Positions 1 to 4,213 of a stretch of DNA of 5,039 nucleotides are shown one piece after another (the first letter of the stretch is position 1; every line of letters starts with the position of its first letter). Under the pieces are notes generated by a model, which saw only the letters and a program-made list of their open reading frames with translations, did not search any database and was not told where the DNA came from. The translations under genes were made by a program, and so were the position numbers. Source of the DNA: UBA5209 sp964625015 (GTDB taxonomy: Bacteria > Patescibacteriota > Dojkabacteria > SC72); contig CAZUZI010000062.1 of the NCBI GenBank assembly GCA_964625015.1, forward strand, positions 1-5,039, read 5' to 3'.

Positions 1-60
1 GCTCTCGGTGTTAGGCCTTAGGATGGTGGGGTTTCTAGATTTTGAGGATAGTGTGTTCAT
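1..60 (-). CDS. 5' end of an unidentified gene, cut by the left window edge
   Basis: An ATG at 60 overlaps the tandem-HTH stop as ATGA, and its frame is the only one open to the window edge (20 codons: MNTLSSKSRNPTILRPNTES). An AGGA lies about 11 bases upstream, slightly further than elsewhere in the block. The visible N-terminus is polar and basic. It is somewhat richer in C and in Pro/Arg codons than its neighbours, and too short to identify. Confidence 0.5.
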   Translation of the reverse strand, partial: MNTLSSKSRNPTILRPNTES

Positions 61-422
61 GATAATTGAATTCCTAATGCTTTCTCCACCAAAGGTCGAA
101 CCGCTGCCCTCGGAAACGTCCTACCTCTTTCCCATCTTCCGACAGTGTGTTCCGCGACTCCGATACTCTCCGCAAACTCTTCTTGGGATAATCCTAAAGC
201 ATACCGGGCTTTCTGCATCTTAGTCTTAGGAAGAGCCCGTATACAATCCTCCGGATTCAATCCAAGTACTTTAGCCAACTTTCTGGCAGTTTTAAACTTC
301 ACATACATACCAGATTCGATGTTCTCGATCGTCCGATAATGAACCCGAAGCCTGGTCGCCAATTCTTTTTGAGTAAGTCCGTGTTCTACTCTATAATTCT
401 TCACAAATGTACTGAGTTCCAT
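57..422 (-). CDS. Tandem helix-turn-helix XRE-family DNA-binding protein, 121 aa
   Basis: Two complete Cro/CI-type (XRE) helix-turn-helix domains lie in one chain. Domain 1 (about residues 7-55) has LTQKELATRLRVHYRTIENI followed by ESG. Domain 2 (about 69-118) has LSQEEFAESIGVAEHTVGRW followed by ERG. Both keep the Q-x-E-L/F-A, small residue at the turn, and (I/W)E.G consensus. A short linker (NPEDCIRALPKTK) joins them, and there is no separate dimerisation or protease domain, so it is not a full CI-type repressor. A single chain with two HTH units could bind DNA as a pseudo-dimer. The ATG at 422 has AGAGGA upstream and overlaps the zinc-ribbon gene's stop (TAATG). It probably regulates phage or host transcription; the target site is unknown, and no operator was identified in the window. 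Confidence 0.92.
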   Translation of the reverse strand: MELSTFVKNYRVEHGLTQKELATRLRVHYRTIENIESGMYVKFKTARKLAKVLGLNPEDCIRALPKTKMQKARYALGLSQEEFAESIGVAEHTVGRWERGRTFPRAAVRPLVEKALGIQLS

Positions 423-595
423 TAGTAAATCCTCTTTTCAATTTCATTATCTGGGTTATGTCCGCAATATAAACACGGGATCTCATCACCTCTTAGATTG
501 TCCCATTGACAAACATTACAAGGAAATACATGAATCGAATGACTTTCATCTAACACAAATTCATCATTATCGACACAATAATCTTCTAAACTCAT
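422..595 (-). CDS. Zinc-ribbon-like miniprotein, 57 aa
   Basis: The start at 595 is chosen because AAAGGA (604-609) is eight bases upstream and because it overlaps the preceding TGA as ATGA. A longer reading would begin with TTG at 625 and lie within the upstream gene. The product is acidic and carries one two-knuckle motif, CNVC at residues 26-29 and CLYCG at 41-45, with 11 residues between the pairs. This is the usual pattern of a small zinc ribbon or rubredoxin-like knuckle. The preceding segment (DESHSIHVFP) and the tail (HNPDNEIEKRIY) are short, so the protein is essentially one metal site. It sits directly before the tandem-HTH gene, joined by a TAATG overlap. Such ribbons bind nucleic acid or protein; which applies here is unknown. 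Confidence 0.82.
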   Translation of the reverse strand: MSLEDYCVDNDEFVLDESHSIHVFPCNVCQWDNLRGDEIPCLYCGHNPDNEIEKRIY

Positions 596-782
596 TTTAC
601 CAATCCTTTCAACCATGTTTCCCAATTAAGATACATTTCCAACTCGACTCCCTCATCCTTCAACCAATATGGAAGAAAATACAACCGCATCCACATTGGA
701 CCAACAGGAGATCTAATCGACTGCATCCATGTATTCCATTTTAAAATAGGAGGGAGGACATGACCAAATATAAGCCGTTCAT
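592..782 (-). pseudogene. Trp-rich small gene with a frame break near its start
   Basis: The ATG at 782 has an excellent SD (GGAGG at 789-793, six bases away) two bases after the previous stop, but its frame closes after 13 codons. The neighbouring frame, open from 783 to a TGA at 592, encodes a coherent protein-like sequence: ERLIFGHVLPPILKWNTW, then PVGPMWMRLYFLPYWLK, then LNWETWLKGLVK. It has six Trp in 63 residues and ends in an ATGA overlap with the next gene, so that end behaves like a normal gene. One extra A after the ATG, in the AA at 778-779, would give MKRLIFGHVLPP and restore about 64 codons. Alternatively the frame is continuous with the 17-codon ORF and was broken by a TAA at 784-786. 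An intact ATG at 726 could still give a 44-aa product. Real decay and a sequencing indel cannot be told apart here. Confidence 0.6.
604..609 (-). promoter_or_regulatory. Ribosome binding site deciding the start at 595
   Basis: AAAGGA lies eight bases before the ATG at 595, supporting the 57-aa product over a TTG-initiated 67-aa one. Confidence 0.65.
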
Positions 783-783
783 A

Positions 784-837
784 TTATTCCTCCAACATCA
801 TACGGCACGCCTGTTTTTCTAGACATGTATAATCCAT
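784..837 (-). CDS. Possible 17-aa micro-ORF or N-terminal part of a broken gene
   Basis: This is a short frame, MDYTCLEKQACRMMLEE, then TAA. It is supported by a good SD (GGGAG at 846-850, eight bases from the ATG) and by its position five bases after the previous stop, just like its neighbours. After the TAA the same frame stays open for 63 more codons to a TGA at 592. It is therefore either a real micropeptide or the first part of an 81-residue gene interrupted by a nonsense codon. Its own 3' end holds the SD (GGAGG) for an ATG two bases beyond its stop, which favours a separate micro-ORF coupled to the next gene. No function can be suggested. Confidence 0.45.
   Translation of the reverse strand: MDYTCLEKQACRMMLEE
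789..793 (-). promoter_or_regulatory. Ribosome binding site of the broken gene
   Basis: GGAGG is six bases before the ATG at 782. Its strength suggests that the ATG at 782 was the original start and that the break is a frameshift rather than a nonsense change. Confidence 0.55.
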
Positions 838-842
838 ATCGT

Positions 843-1109
843 TTACTCCCTATCTTTAGTAGATAGCGACTTCTGGATTGTCTTCTCTAATATGTCTATC
901 TTCGCTTCTTGAATTTTGATCTTATCGCAAAGTTCGTCTATATAAGAACGAACATCTGTTGTCTTCAACCAAATATGAGTATGCCTATGATCAGGAGAAT
1001 ACCCGCAATCTATCCATACCTCCTCTGGTTGAATATTACATTCAGGAAAATTAGAATGAACATGGATTTCCTCATTATTTCTCTCTTCAAATGATGGTTC
1101 TATTGCCAT
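843..1109 (-). CDS. His/Cys-containing protein with coiled-coil tail, 88 aa
   Basis: The ATG at 1109 has AGGAG nine bases upstream. The N-terminal half is acidic and contains a scatter of possible metal ligands: H16, H18, C24, C35, then H41, H43 and H45 in CGYSPDHRHTHIW. From about residue 54 to 82 the sequence is a predicted amphipathic helix with Ile at a positions 57, 64, 71 and 78, consistent with a coiled coil. The tail (SLSTKDRE) is polar. The layout suggests a small metal-stabilised head joined to an oligomerisation helix, but this is inference: the Cys and His spacing does not match a standard zinc finger. The stop is five bases before the 17-codon ORF, whose SD lies in this gene's last codons. 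Confidence 0.82.
   Translation of the reverse strand: MAIEPSFEERNNEEIHVHSNFPECNIQPEEVWIDCGYSPDHRHTHIWLKTTDVRSYIDELCDKIKIQEAKIDILEKTIQKSLSTKDRE
846..850 (-). promoter_or_regulatory. Ribosome binding site for the 17-codon ORF
   Basis: GGGAG overlaps the last codons of the preceding gene and is eight bases before the ATG at 837. It is the main evidence that the 17-codon frame is translated. Confidence 0.5.
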
Positions 1110-1137
1110 TGTTTTCTACTCCTATAATGTGTCCAAT

Positions 1138-1509
1138 TCATTCTTTGATTCCTAACTCTTTAAGAAGTTCTTCCGTGACAAACACCCGTTCTACATGCGA
1201 TAAACACACATCGTAAGGGACATACTCCTCGAGTATATACGAGACAAAGCATTCTGCAGCCTCGATCATCCTATTAGTAATTTTATTGCGGCCCGTGGTG
1301 CTGTATTTCTTGTCTAATATGTCTATAACGGCCGCCAATGCATCTACATATGATAACGATGCTGTGACCCTTTTGTAAACATCAATGTCAAAATATTGAC
1401 CGGGTTTCAATTCACAACAAACAATGAAATTCTTGAGCAATCCTTTCTTGTCAGATTGATACTTTGGGGAACCAGAAATACCGTAAAACTGATCTTGTTT
1501 AGTACTCAT
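1138..1509 (-). CDS. Hypothetical protein, 123 aa
   Basis: The ATG at 1509 has a strong AAGGAG (1518-1523) that overlaps the stop of micro-gene copy 2, so coupling is likely. The N-terminus is polar and looks flexible (MSTKQDQFYGISGSPKYQSD). After that comes a hydrophobic strand with a Cys pair (FIVCCELKPG, about 28-37) and then a mostly helical domain (YVDALAAVIDILDKKY, NRMIEAAECFVSYILEEY, HVERVFVTEELLKELGI). There are no membrane spans, signal peptide or known catalytic motif. The helical part may mediate protein binding. Family not recognised. A 28-nt gap separates it from the next gene. Confidence 0.83.
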   Translation of the reverse strand: MSTKQDQFYGISGSPKYQSDKKGLLKNFIVCCELKPGQYFDIDVYKRVTASLSYVDALAAVIDILDKKYSTTGRNKITNRMIEAAECFVSYILEEYVPYDVCLSHVERVFVTEELLKELGIKE

Positions 1510-1521
1510 TGTGTACTCTCC

Positions 1522-1689
1522 TTAATTAGGGTTAACATATACCACGATTCCATCTGCATCCCAGATTTCTGTACATCCTTTATCGTGAGCGTTCTGCCGA
1601 ATCTTTTTTCCTGCCCACTCAGAAATTTGAACATCATCGAAATACCAATCCTCATATTCTATTTCTGTCATGATATAGATCGTTTCTAT
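1522..1689 (-). CDS. Micro-gene, tandem paralogue copy 2, probable ATA start, 55 aa
   Basis: This frame aligns end to end with the upstream paralogue. It reads ETIYIMTE, then EDWYFDDVQISEWAGKKIR, then GCTEIWDADGIVV, and stops at a TAA whose bases contribute to the next gene's SD. At the position of the paralogue's ATG it has ATA (1687-1689). AAGGA sits eight bases upstream of it (1698-1702), exactly as in copy 1. The only nearby in-frame ATG is six codons downstream (1669-1671). It would give 49 aa, remove the conserved TIY strand, and has no good SD. AUA is a rare start codon in bacteria, so either copy 2 is weakly translated from ATA, it starts at the internal ATG, or it is decaying. The preserved frame and cores argue that the product is or recently was made. 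One codon is missing relative to copy 1, near IAFDEQ. Confidence 0.7.
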   Translation of the reverse strand: METIYIMTEIEYEDWYFDDVQISEWAGKKIRQNAHDKGCTEIWDADGIVVYVNPN

Positions 1690-1691
1690 GA

Positions 1692-1871
1692 TTAATATCC
1701 TTGTATAAGTTCAGTATCTACTGTAACTCCGTTTTTATCCCAGATTTCTGTACATCCTTGTTCGTCGAATGCAATTTTACGAATTATCATTCGAGCCCAC
1801 TCAGAAATTTGAATATGTTTTGCATACCAGGCTTCGTGTTCCGGATCTGTTAAAACATAGATCGTTTTCAT
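1692..1871 (-). CDS. Micro-gene, tandem paralogue copy 1, 59 aa
   Basis: The ATG at 1871 follows AAGGAG (1879-1884) at spacing typical of the block. The longer in-frame reading to 1910 lies mostly inside the previous gene and lacks such an SD. The 59-aa product is acidic and compact: MKTIYVLTDPEHEAWYAKH, then QISEWARMIIRKIA, and a C-terminal GCTEIWDKNGV. No family is recognised. The adjacent downstream frame (1522-1689) is clearly homologous, about half identical, with the QISEWA and GCTEIWD blocks invariant. Those blocks are probably the structural or functional core. The single shared Cys and the conserved Trp residues may mark a partner surface. This copy has an intact start, and its stop is two bases before the second copy. 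Confidence 0.83.
   Translation of the reverse strand: MKTIYVLTDPEHEAWYAKHIQISEWARMIIRKIAFDEQGCTEIWDKNGVTVDTELIQGY
1698..1702 (-). promoter_or_regulatory. Ribosome binding site placed for an ATA start
   Basis: AAGGA is eight bases before the ATA at 1689, matching base for base the spacing in the upstream paralogue (AAGGA 1880-1884, ATG 1871). It is 26 nt from the first in-frame ATG (1671), too far to serve that codon. Confidence 0.6.
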
Positions 1872-1882
1872 GATTTTTCTCC

Positions 1883-2272
1883 TTAATCTATACAAAAAGT
1901 TGGATAGCACCTACGAAACAAAAAGTAAAGTTCAAGCTCAGTCAATGGATTCAAATCGAATTCATCTCCGTCCACACGCAATATCTCATTAGGTAAGATT
2001 GCGTAACCTGGATCCCATCCTTGGGTAGAAAACCCGGCATGTTCATGATGTGCTCGTGCTTCTTCGTCTACCTCTTTTGCTATTGTTTCATAACATAGCA
2101 TCCGCATTCCTCTTTCTGTTCCTACTCCTAAACATTCCCTTCCCCTCCATAGGAACCAATTTGAGCCTTCGTCTCGATGCAGCCAGAACATGTTGTACAT
2201 TTCTGCTGATTCTATTAACTTAGAACTCTCTTTGTCTTCTAATGGGTATCCTATCATACATGCTTGAATCAT
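1883..2272 (-). CDS. Trp/Cys-rich hypothetical protein, 129 aa
   Basis: A longer reading from 2341 is possible. The ATG at 2272 is preferred because AAGGA (2280-2284) sits seven bases before it and the upstream stop TAG ends one base before it (TAGTATG). Extending to 2341 would create a 68-nt overlap without a comparable SD. The product is rich in Trp, Cys and Met. It has an aromatic N-terminal half (MFWLHRDEGSNWFLWRGREC), an acidic helix with a His cluster (EVDEEARAHHEHAG, about 68-81), and a C-terminal hydrophobic/aromatic helix (LTELELYFLFRRCYPTFC). The HHEH cluster might bind metal, but it does not match HExxH or HD patterns. No family is recognised. Confidence 0.78.
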   Translation of the reverse strand: MIQACMIGYPLEDKESSKLIESAEMYNMFWLHRDEGSNWFLWRGRECLGVGTERGMRMLCYETIAKEVDEEARAHHEHAGFSTQGWDPGYAILPNEILRVDGDEFDLNPLTELELYFLFRRCYPTFCID

Positions 2273-2273
2273 A

Positions 2274-2546
2274 CTACATTCCTTTTCTTTTCCAGGATTC
2301 AAATACTTTGGATAACACCACGTTTTCATATGCATAGGCACTTCCTTTCGGTCCTACTCGTTTTAATGCTTCCCTTGCCCATTTTATCCTTCTTTCTCCT
2401 TCTACGGAGAGATATTGTTTTCCTAAATGATCTTTGATGATATCTGCCAGATGTTGTTTGTATCGTTCATATGCAATCGGGACGGGCGGAGCATCGTAAA
2501 CATCCATTGGATCAACCGTCTGTTCTCGTTTTATTCGATTTAGCAT
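2274..2546 (-). CDS. Basic helical hypothetical protein, 90 aa
   Basis: An ATG at 2546 is preceded in frame by a TTG at 2549. AAGGA lies nine bases before the ATG and six before the TTG, so the ATG is chosen with some reserve. The first 35 nt overlap the end of the upstream gene in a different frame, longer than the 1-8 nt overlaps elsewhere in the block. Residues 15-25 are Pro/Ala-rich (DVYDAPPVPIA). A helical basic region follows (YERYKQHLADIIKDHLGKQY, then ERRIKWAREALKRVGPKG) with a C-terminal KVFESWKRKGM. No cysteine pairs, membrane segment or recognised motif is present. Function unknown. Confidence 0.78.
   Translation of the reverse strand: MLNRIKREQTVDPMDVYDAPPVPIAYERYKQHLADIIKDHLGKQYLSVEGERRIKWAREALKRVGPKGSAYAYENVVLSKVFESWKRKGM
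2280..2284 (-). promoter_or_regulatory. Ribosome binding site deciding the start at 2272
   Basis: AAGGA, seven bases before the ATG at 2272 and inside the last codons of the upstream gene, supports the 129-aa start over the 152-aa reading. Confidence 0.65.
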
Positions 2547-2862
2547 CAATGTATTTCCTTGCTTGTTTTTTCGTATGAAATTGTTTAATAGACTTCTTTT
2601 TCAGATCTAAGACCCAGATAAATTTTTCTGGTTCTTGTCCTCCTTTTTCTTTCCATCCTTTGTACCAGGATAAAGATCCTTCTATGCCTAGAAATTGGAC
2701 ACCGTTCACAATGGCATATCCTAATGCATATCGTGATGTAACTTTTTCACCTTTCCATGATCTTCCTCTGATCTTGAGTTCGATTTCATTCTTCCATGGA
2801 AGCACTCCGCGTTTTCTAAGGAACGCTTCTTTTTCTTTTGGTGTTAACGCAGGGATTCCCAT
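2512..2862 (-). CDS. Basic hypothetical protein, 116 aa
   Basis: The ATG at 2862 follows a weaker SD (AAAAAGG, about eight bases away) and the longest gap in the block (51 nt). The protein is strongly basic. It starts with TPKEKEAFLRKRGVLPW (residues 7-23), followed by a beta-like region with many aromatic and glycine residues (RYALGYAIVNGVQFLG, SLSWYKGWKEKGG). It ends in a Lys/Arg-rich helix (KKKSIKQFHTKKQARKYIDA). The net positive charge would suit nucleic-acid contact, but no known binding fold is recognisable. Its last 35 nt overlap the next gene in another frame. Function unknown. Confidence 0.8.
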   Translation of the reverse strand: MGIPALTPKEKEAFLRKRGVLPWKNEIELKIRGRSWKGEKVTSRYALGYAIVNGVQFLGIEGSLSWYKGWKEKGGQEPEKFIWVLDLKKKSIKQFHTKKQARKYIDAKSNKTRTDG

Positions 2863-2913
2863 GTTTTTTGCCTTTTTATCTAGGATTGAGAATAGCCTCT
2901 ATCGTAATAATAA

Positions 2914-3123
2914 CTAGGCTTCCCTACGTTTATACACCGTTTTTTTAAACGCAACGAAATCAAAGGCCGGGTTAAGGCGTTCTAATGCTTTTCCCATCCA
3001 ATTAACAGCATGATCAAAACCTTGATTCCAATCTGTCTGATCACAATCTATCATGATCTGATGGCCACGATTTAAAAACTTGAGCATGACCTTTTCATAT
3101 TCTAACATGGTGTATTCACTCAT
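2914..3123 (-). CDS. Small helical hypothetical protein, 69 aa
   Basis: The ATG at 3123 overlaps the DUF6378-type stop as ATGA, with AAGGA eight bases upstream, so it is very likely translated by coupling. The protein appears all-helical. An N-terminal helix (MLEYEKVMLKFLNRG) is followed by an acidic segment with conserved-looking aromatics (DQTDWNQGFDHAVNWMGKAL, residues about 28-47) and a basic C-terminus (KKTVYKRREA). There is no signal peptide, membrane helix or Cys-pair motif. Close linkage to the DUF6378-type gene suggests that they are co-produced. No family is recognised. Confidence 0.8.
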   Translation of the reverse strand: MSEYTMLEYEKVMLKFLNRGHQIMIDCDQTDWNQGFDHAVNWMGKALERLNPAFDFVAFKKTVYKRREA

Positions 3124-3425
3124 TGTTTTGTTCCTTGTATTTCATTAAAATCGATATCTTCAGTTAAATCAAGATCTGGAATAAAAGAAGCGGCACAAGC
3201 ACCGTATCCAATAATATCCAAGAAATTGTCAAGCTTCGTGGTTCCTCTTGCTATCTTCAATAATATCATCATGCAAGCTACATCCATTCGATCTACATCT
3301 GATTGAAGATACTCAGACCAATATCTAGCGATCTTATCAAAACTTTGCTCAGGAGCACCGTATTGATTTTGTCGTTCTTTGCATATGATTTCTCTTGCTC
3401 TGTCTAACGCTTCATCTCGTCTCAT
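3120..3425 (-). CDS. DUF6378-type phage protein, 101 aa
   Basis: The start at 3425 overlaps the preceding stop as ATGA and has AAAGGA eight bases upstream. The sequence matches the pattern I know for the phage family DUF6378. It has RQNQYGAPEQSF at residues 18-29, an aromatic YW at 35-36, DVACMMILLKIAR at 48-60, and DNFLDIIGYGACA at 66-78. The conserved acidic and Arg/Lys residues in the two helical blocks (D48, K57, R60, D66, D70) look like a compact helical fold. The general pattern recalls all-alpha MazG-like nucleotide pyrophosphohydrolases, but the EExxE-type metal site of MazG is not evident, so no enzymatic activity is claimed. The length is close to what is usual for the family. The acidic C-terminal tail (about 84-101) is probably flexible. 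Confidence 0.82.
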   Translation of the reverse strand: MRRDEALDRAREIICKERQNQYGAPEQSFDKIARYWSEYLQSDVDRMDVACMMILLKIARGTTKLDNFLDIIGYGACAASFIPDLDLTEDIDFNEIQGTKQ

Positions 3426-3664
3426 TCGTTTTTTCCTTTCATAGCGATAAAGTAGGTAAAAAATTCACGATAATATTTTACCTCTGCCTTATACTCTTCG
3501 ATACGAGCTAAGAGCTCTGTACAAGAAGGACCAGGTTCTGATATCAATTCTATCTGTCCTGTACCTTTTTTCAATTCTTCAATTTCTTTCTCCAACTCTT
3601 TATTTCGTTCTAAAAGAGAACGAATATCGTCCTCTAAATTAGCAATGGTCTCATTGTAATCCAT
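3422..3664 (-). CDS. Coiled-coil protein with GCN4-like zipper, 80 aa
   Basis: The ATG at 3664 has a GGAG about nine bases upstream, overlapping the end of the preceding gene, and there is a 6-nt gap to that gene's stop. Residues 5-33 form an unusually regular leucine/isoleucine zipper. The a positions are I7, I14, N21 and I28; the d positions are L10, L17, L24 and L31. A single Asn at a central a position is the arrangement known from GCN4, where it favours a parallel dimer. A Gly/Pro-rich break follows (about 34-46), then a second helix (about 47-75) rich in Glu, Lys and Tyr. No DNA-binding basic region precedes the zipper, so it is not a bZIP factor. It probably acts as a small dimeric adaptor or inhibitor. 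The gene ends in an ATGA overlap with the DUF6378-type gene. Confidence 0.85.
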   Translation of the reverse strand: MDYNETIANLEDDIRSLLERNKELEKEIEELKKGTGQIELISEPGPSCTELLARIEEYKAEVKYYREFFTYFIAMKGKNE

Positions 3665-3670
3665 GTTTTG

Positions 3671-3940
3671 TTACTCCATCCAATCGTCATATATGGTTAT
3701 CCCATAAATACCCTCTTCCTCGAGACCAATGACGACTTCTCCAAAGGTATCGACAAGACACCAGAGCTCTTTTAGATAGGATATGTTCAAAAATACCGGT
3801 TCACTTTTTTTAAGTTTCCAATAGGTCTCTCCTTTTTGCTCAAAACGATCATTGTCATCAAAATGAAAACCCAATTTTTCTAATCGAGTTCTTTCCTCAT
3901 AAGGATAATATTTCGCCACCGTTTTAATTTGGACCCTCAT
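3671..3940 (-). CDS. Small acidic phage-type protein, 89 aa
   Basis: Two in-frame ATGs lie six bases apart. The second (3940) is chosen because GGGAG at 3948-3952 sits seven bases before it and because it forms an ATGA overlap with the upstream stop. The first (3946) would be too close to that SD. The N-terminal half is charged and aromatic (AKYYPYEERTRLEKLGF). The C-terminal half has alternating hydrophobic strands and ends in an ITIYDDWME motif. The layout, with a leucine-rich helix followed by FGEVVIG and then a terminal 'IxIYDDxxE', resembles a small hypothetical protein that I recall from phages of Gram-positive bacteria. That resemblance is from memory and was not checked. No catalytic motif is visible and no function is proposed. 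Confidence 0.85.
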   Translation of the reverse strand: MRVQIKTVAKYYPYEERTRLEKLGFHFDDNDRFEQKGETYWKLKKSEPVFLNISYLKELWCLVDTFGEVVIGLEEEGIYGITIYDDWME

Positions 3941-4200
3941 TTCCATTCTCCCTTCTCTTGTACAAAGATAGGTTTTCCTTCTGATACAACAATATGCACT
4001 TCAATTCCTATTTCTTTCAATGTATTTATCTGTGCCTGAAGTAGAGATATTTCCGAAGTGTGATTTCTTGTCATCGCTTCCCTTTCTTTTCTATCACGAT
4101 CCATAGAATACTGATCGAGCAATATGATACCAAAAAGGACCGCAGAAAAGATCACGAAAAATGTAAACGGACCTGCTCTATCCATAAATCTATCTATCAT
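3937..4200 (-). CDS. Small single-span membrane protein, 87 aa
   Basis: The ATG at 4200 follows a full AGGAGG (4210-4215) at nine bases, overlapping the stop of the upstream coiled-coil gene. Residues 11-28 form one hydrophobic segment (FTFFVIFSAVLFGIILL core) suited to a membrane helix. A charged stretch follows (DRDRKERE, 34-41), then an amphipathic helix at about 49-63 and a short beta-like tail (GIEVHIVVSEGKPIFV). There is no signal peptidase site, so it is probably a signal-anchor protein. The charge on each side of the segment is mixed, so orientation cannot be fixed. The N-terminal anchor plus helix recalls inner-membrane spanins. However, it is shorter than Rz-type spanins and no holin or endolysin is nearby, so that role is not assigned. 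Its TGA overlaps the next ATG as ATGA. Confidence 0.82.
   Translation of the reverse strand: MIDRFMDRAGPFTFFVIFSAVLFGIILLDQYSMDRDRKEREAMTRNHTSEISLLQAQINTLKEIGIEVHIVVSEGKPIFVQEKGEWK
3948..3952 (-). promoter_or_regulatory. Ribosome binding site deciding the start at 3940
   Basis: GGGAG lies seven bases before the ATG at 3940. The alternative ATG at 3946 would leave only one base of spacing, so the shorter product is preferred. Confidence 0.65.
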
Positions 4201-4213
4201 TTGTCGATTCCTC

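Larger units (their letters stand above)
1522..1884 (-). repeat. Tandem duplication of an approximately 180-bp gene unit including its SD
   Basis: Two direct copies lie head to tail, roughly 1703-1884 and 1522-1702. Identical stretches include 23 nt (1737-1759 and 1558-1580) and 19 nt (1795-1813 and 1613-1631), at spacings of 179 and 182 nt. The difference reflects a one-codon indel between them. The SD-to-start segments also align without gaps, so the duplication covered the ribosome binding site as well as the coding region. Confidence 0.85.

Noticed and set aside
745..782. Programmed -1 frameshift rescuing the ATG 782 frame
   Set aside because: The T4A4-like run near 746-753 is not phased as a canonical slippery heptamer for that frame, and no clear downstream stem-loop was seen.
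592..837. Stop-codon reassignment or programmed readthrough at TAA 784-786
   Set aside because: TAA, TAG and TGA are all used as normal gene ends in this window, and TAA followed by T is not a typical leaky context. A frameshift or separate ORFs explain the data better.
422..1050. Shared 'CG-x-x-PD' in the zinc-ribbon protein and the His/Cys protein, and a similar 'GYxPxxxHT' in the SprT-like protein
   Set aside because: The matches are very short, the surrounding sequence differs, and the SprT case is explained by its own family consensus.
1396..1695. Plus-strand open frame of 99 codons
   Set aside because: It lies opposite two well-supported minus-strand genes, has no SD, and has hydrophobic, Ser/Phe/Ile-rich shadow composition.
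1883..2341. Longer 152-aa start at 2341 for the Trp/Cys-rich gene
   Set aside because: It overlaps the upstream gene by 68 nt, while the ATG at 2272 has a properly spaced SD and lies one base after the upstream stop.
2863..2913. Largest intergenic gap (51 nt), inspected for a promoter, a small ORF or a terminator
   Set aside because: There is no ATG-started frame, no credible -35/-10 pair, and the only inverted repeat (AGCCT/AGGCT) is five pairs around a long loop with no T-run.
3937..4200. Inner-membrane spanin (Rz-like) assignment
   Set aside because: The anchor-plus-helix layout is similar, but the protein is short, no overlapping outer-membrane lipoprotein frame was seen, and no lysis genes are nearby.
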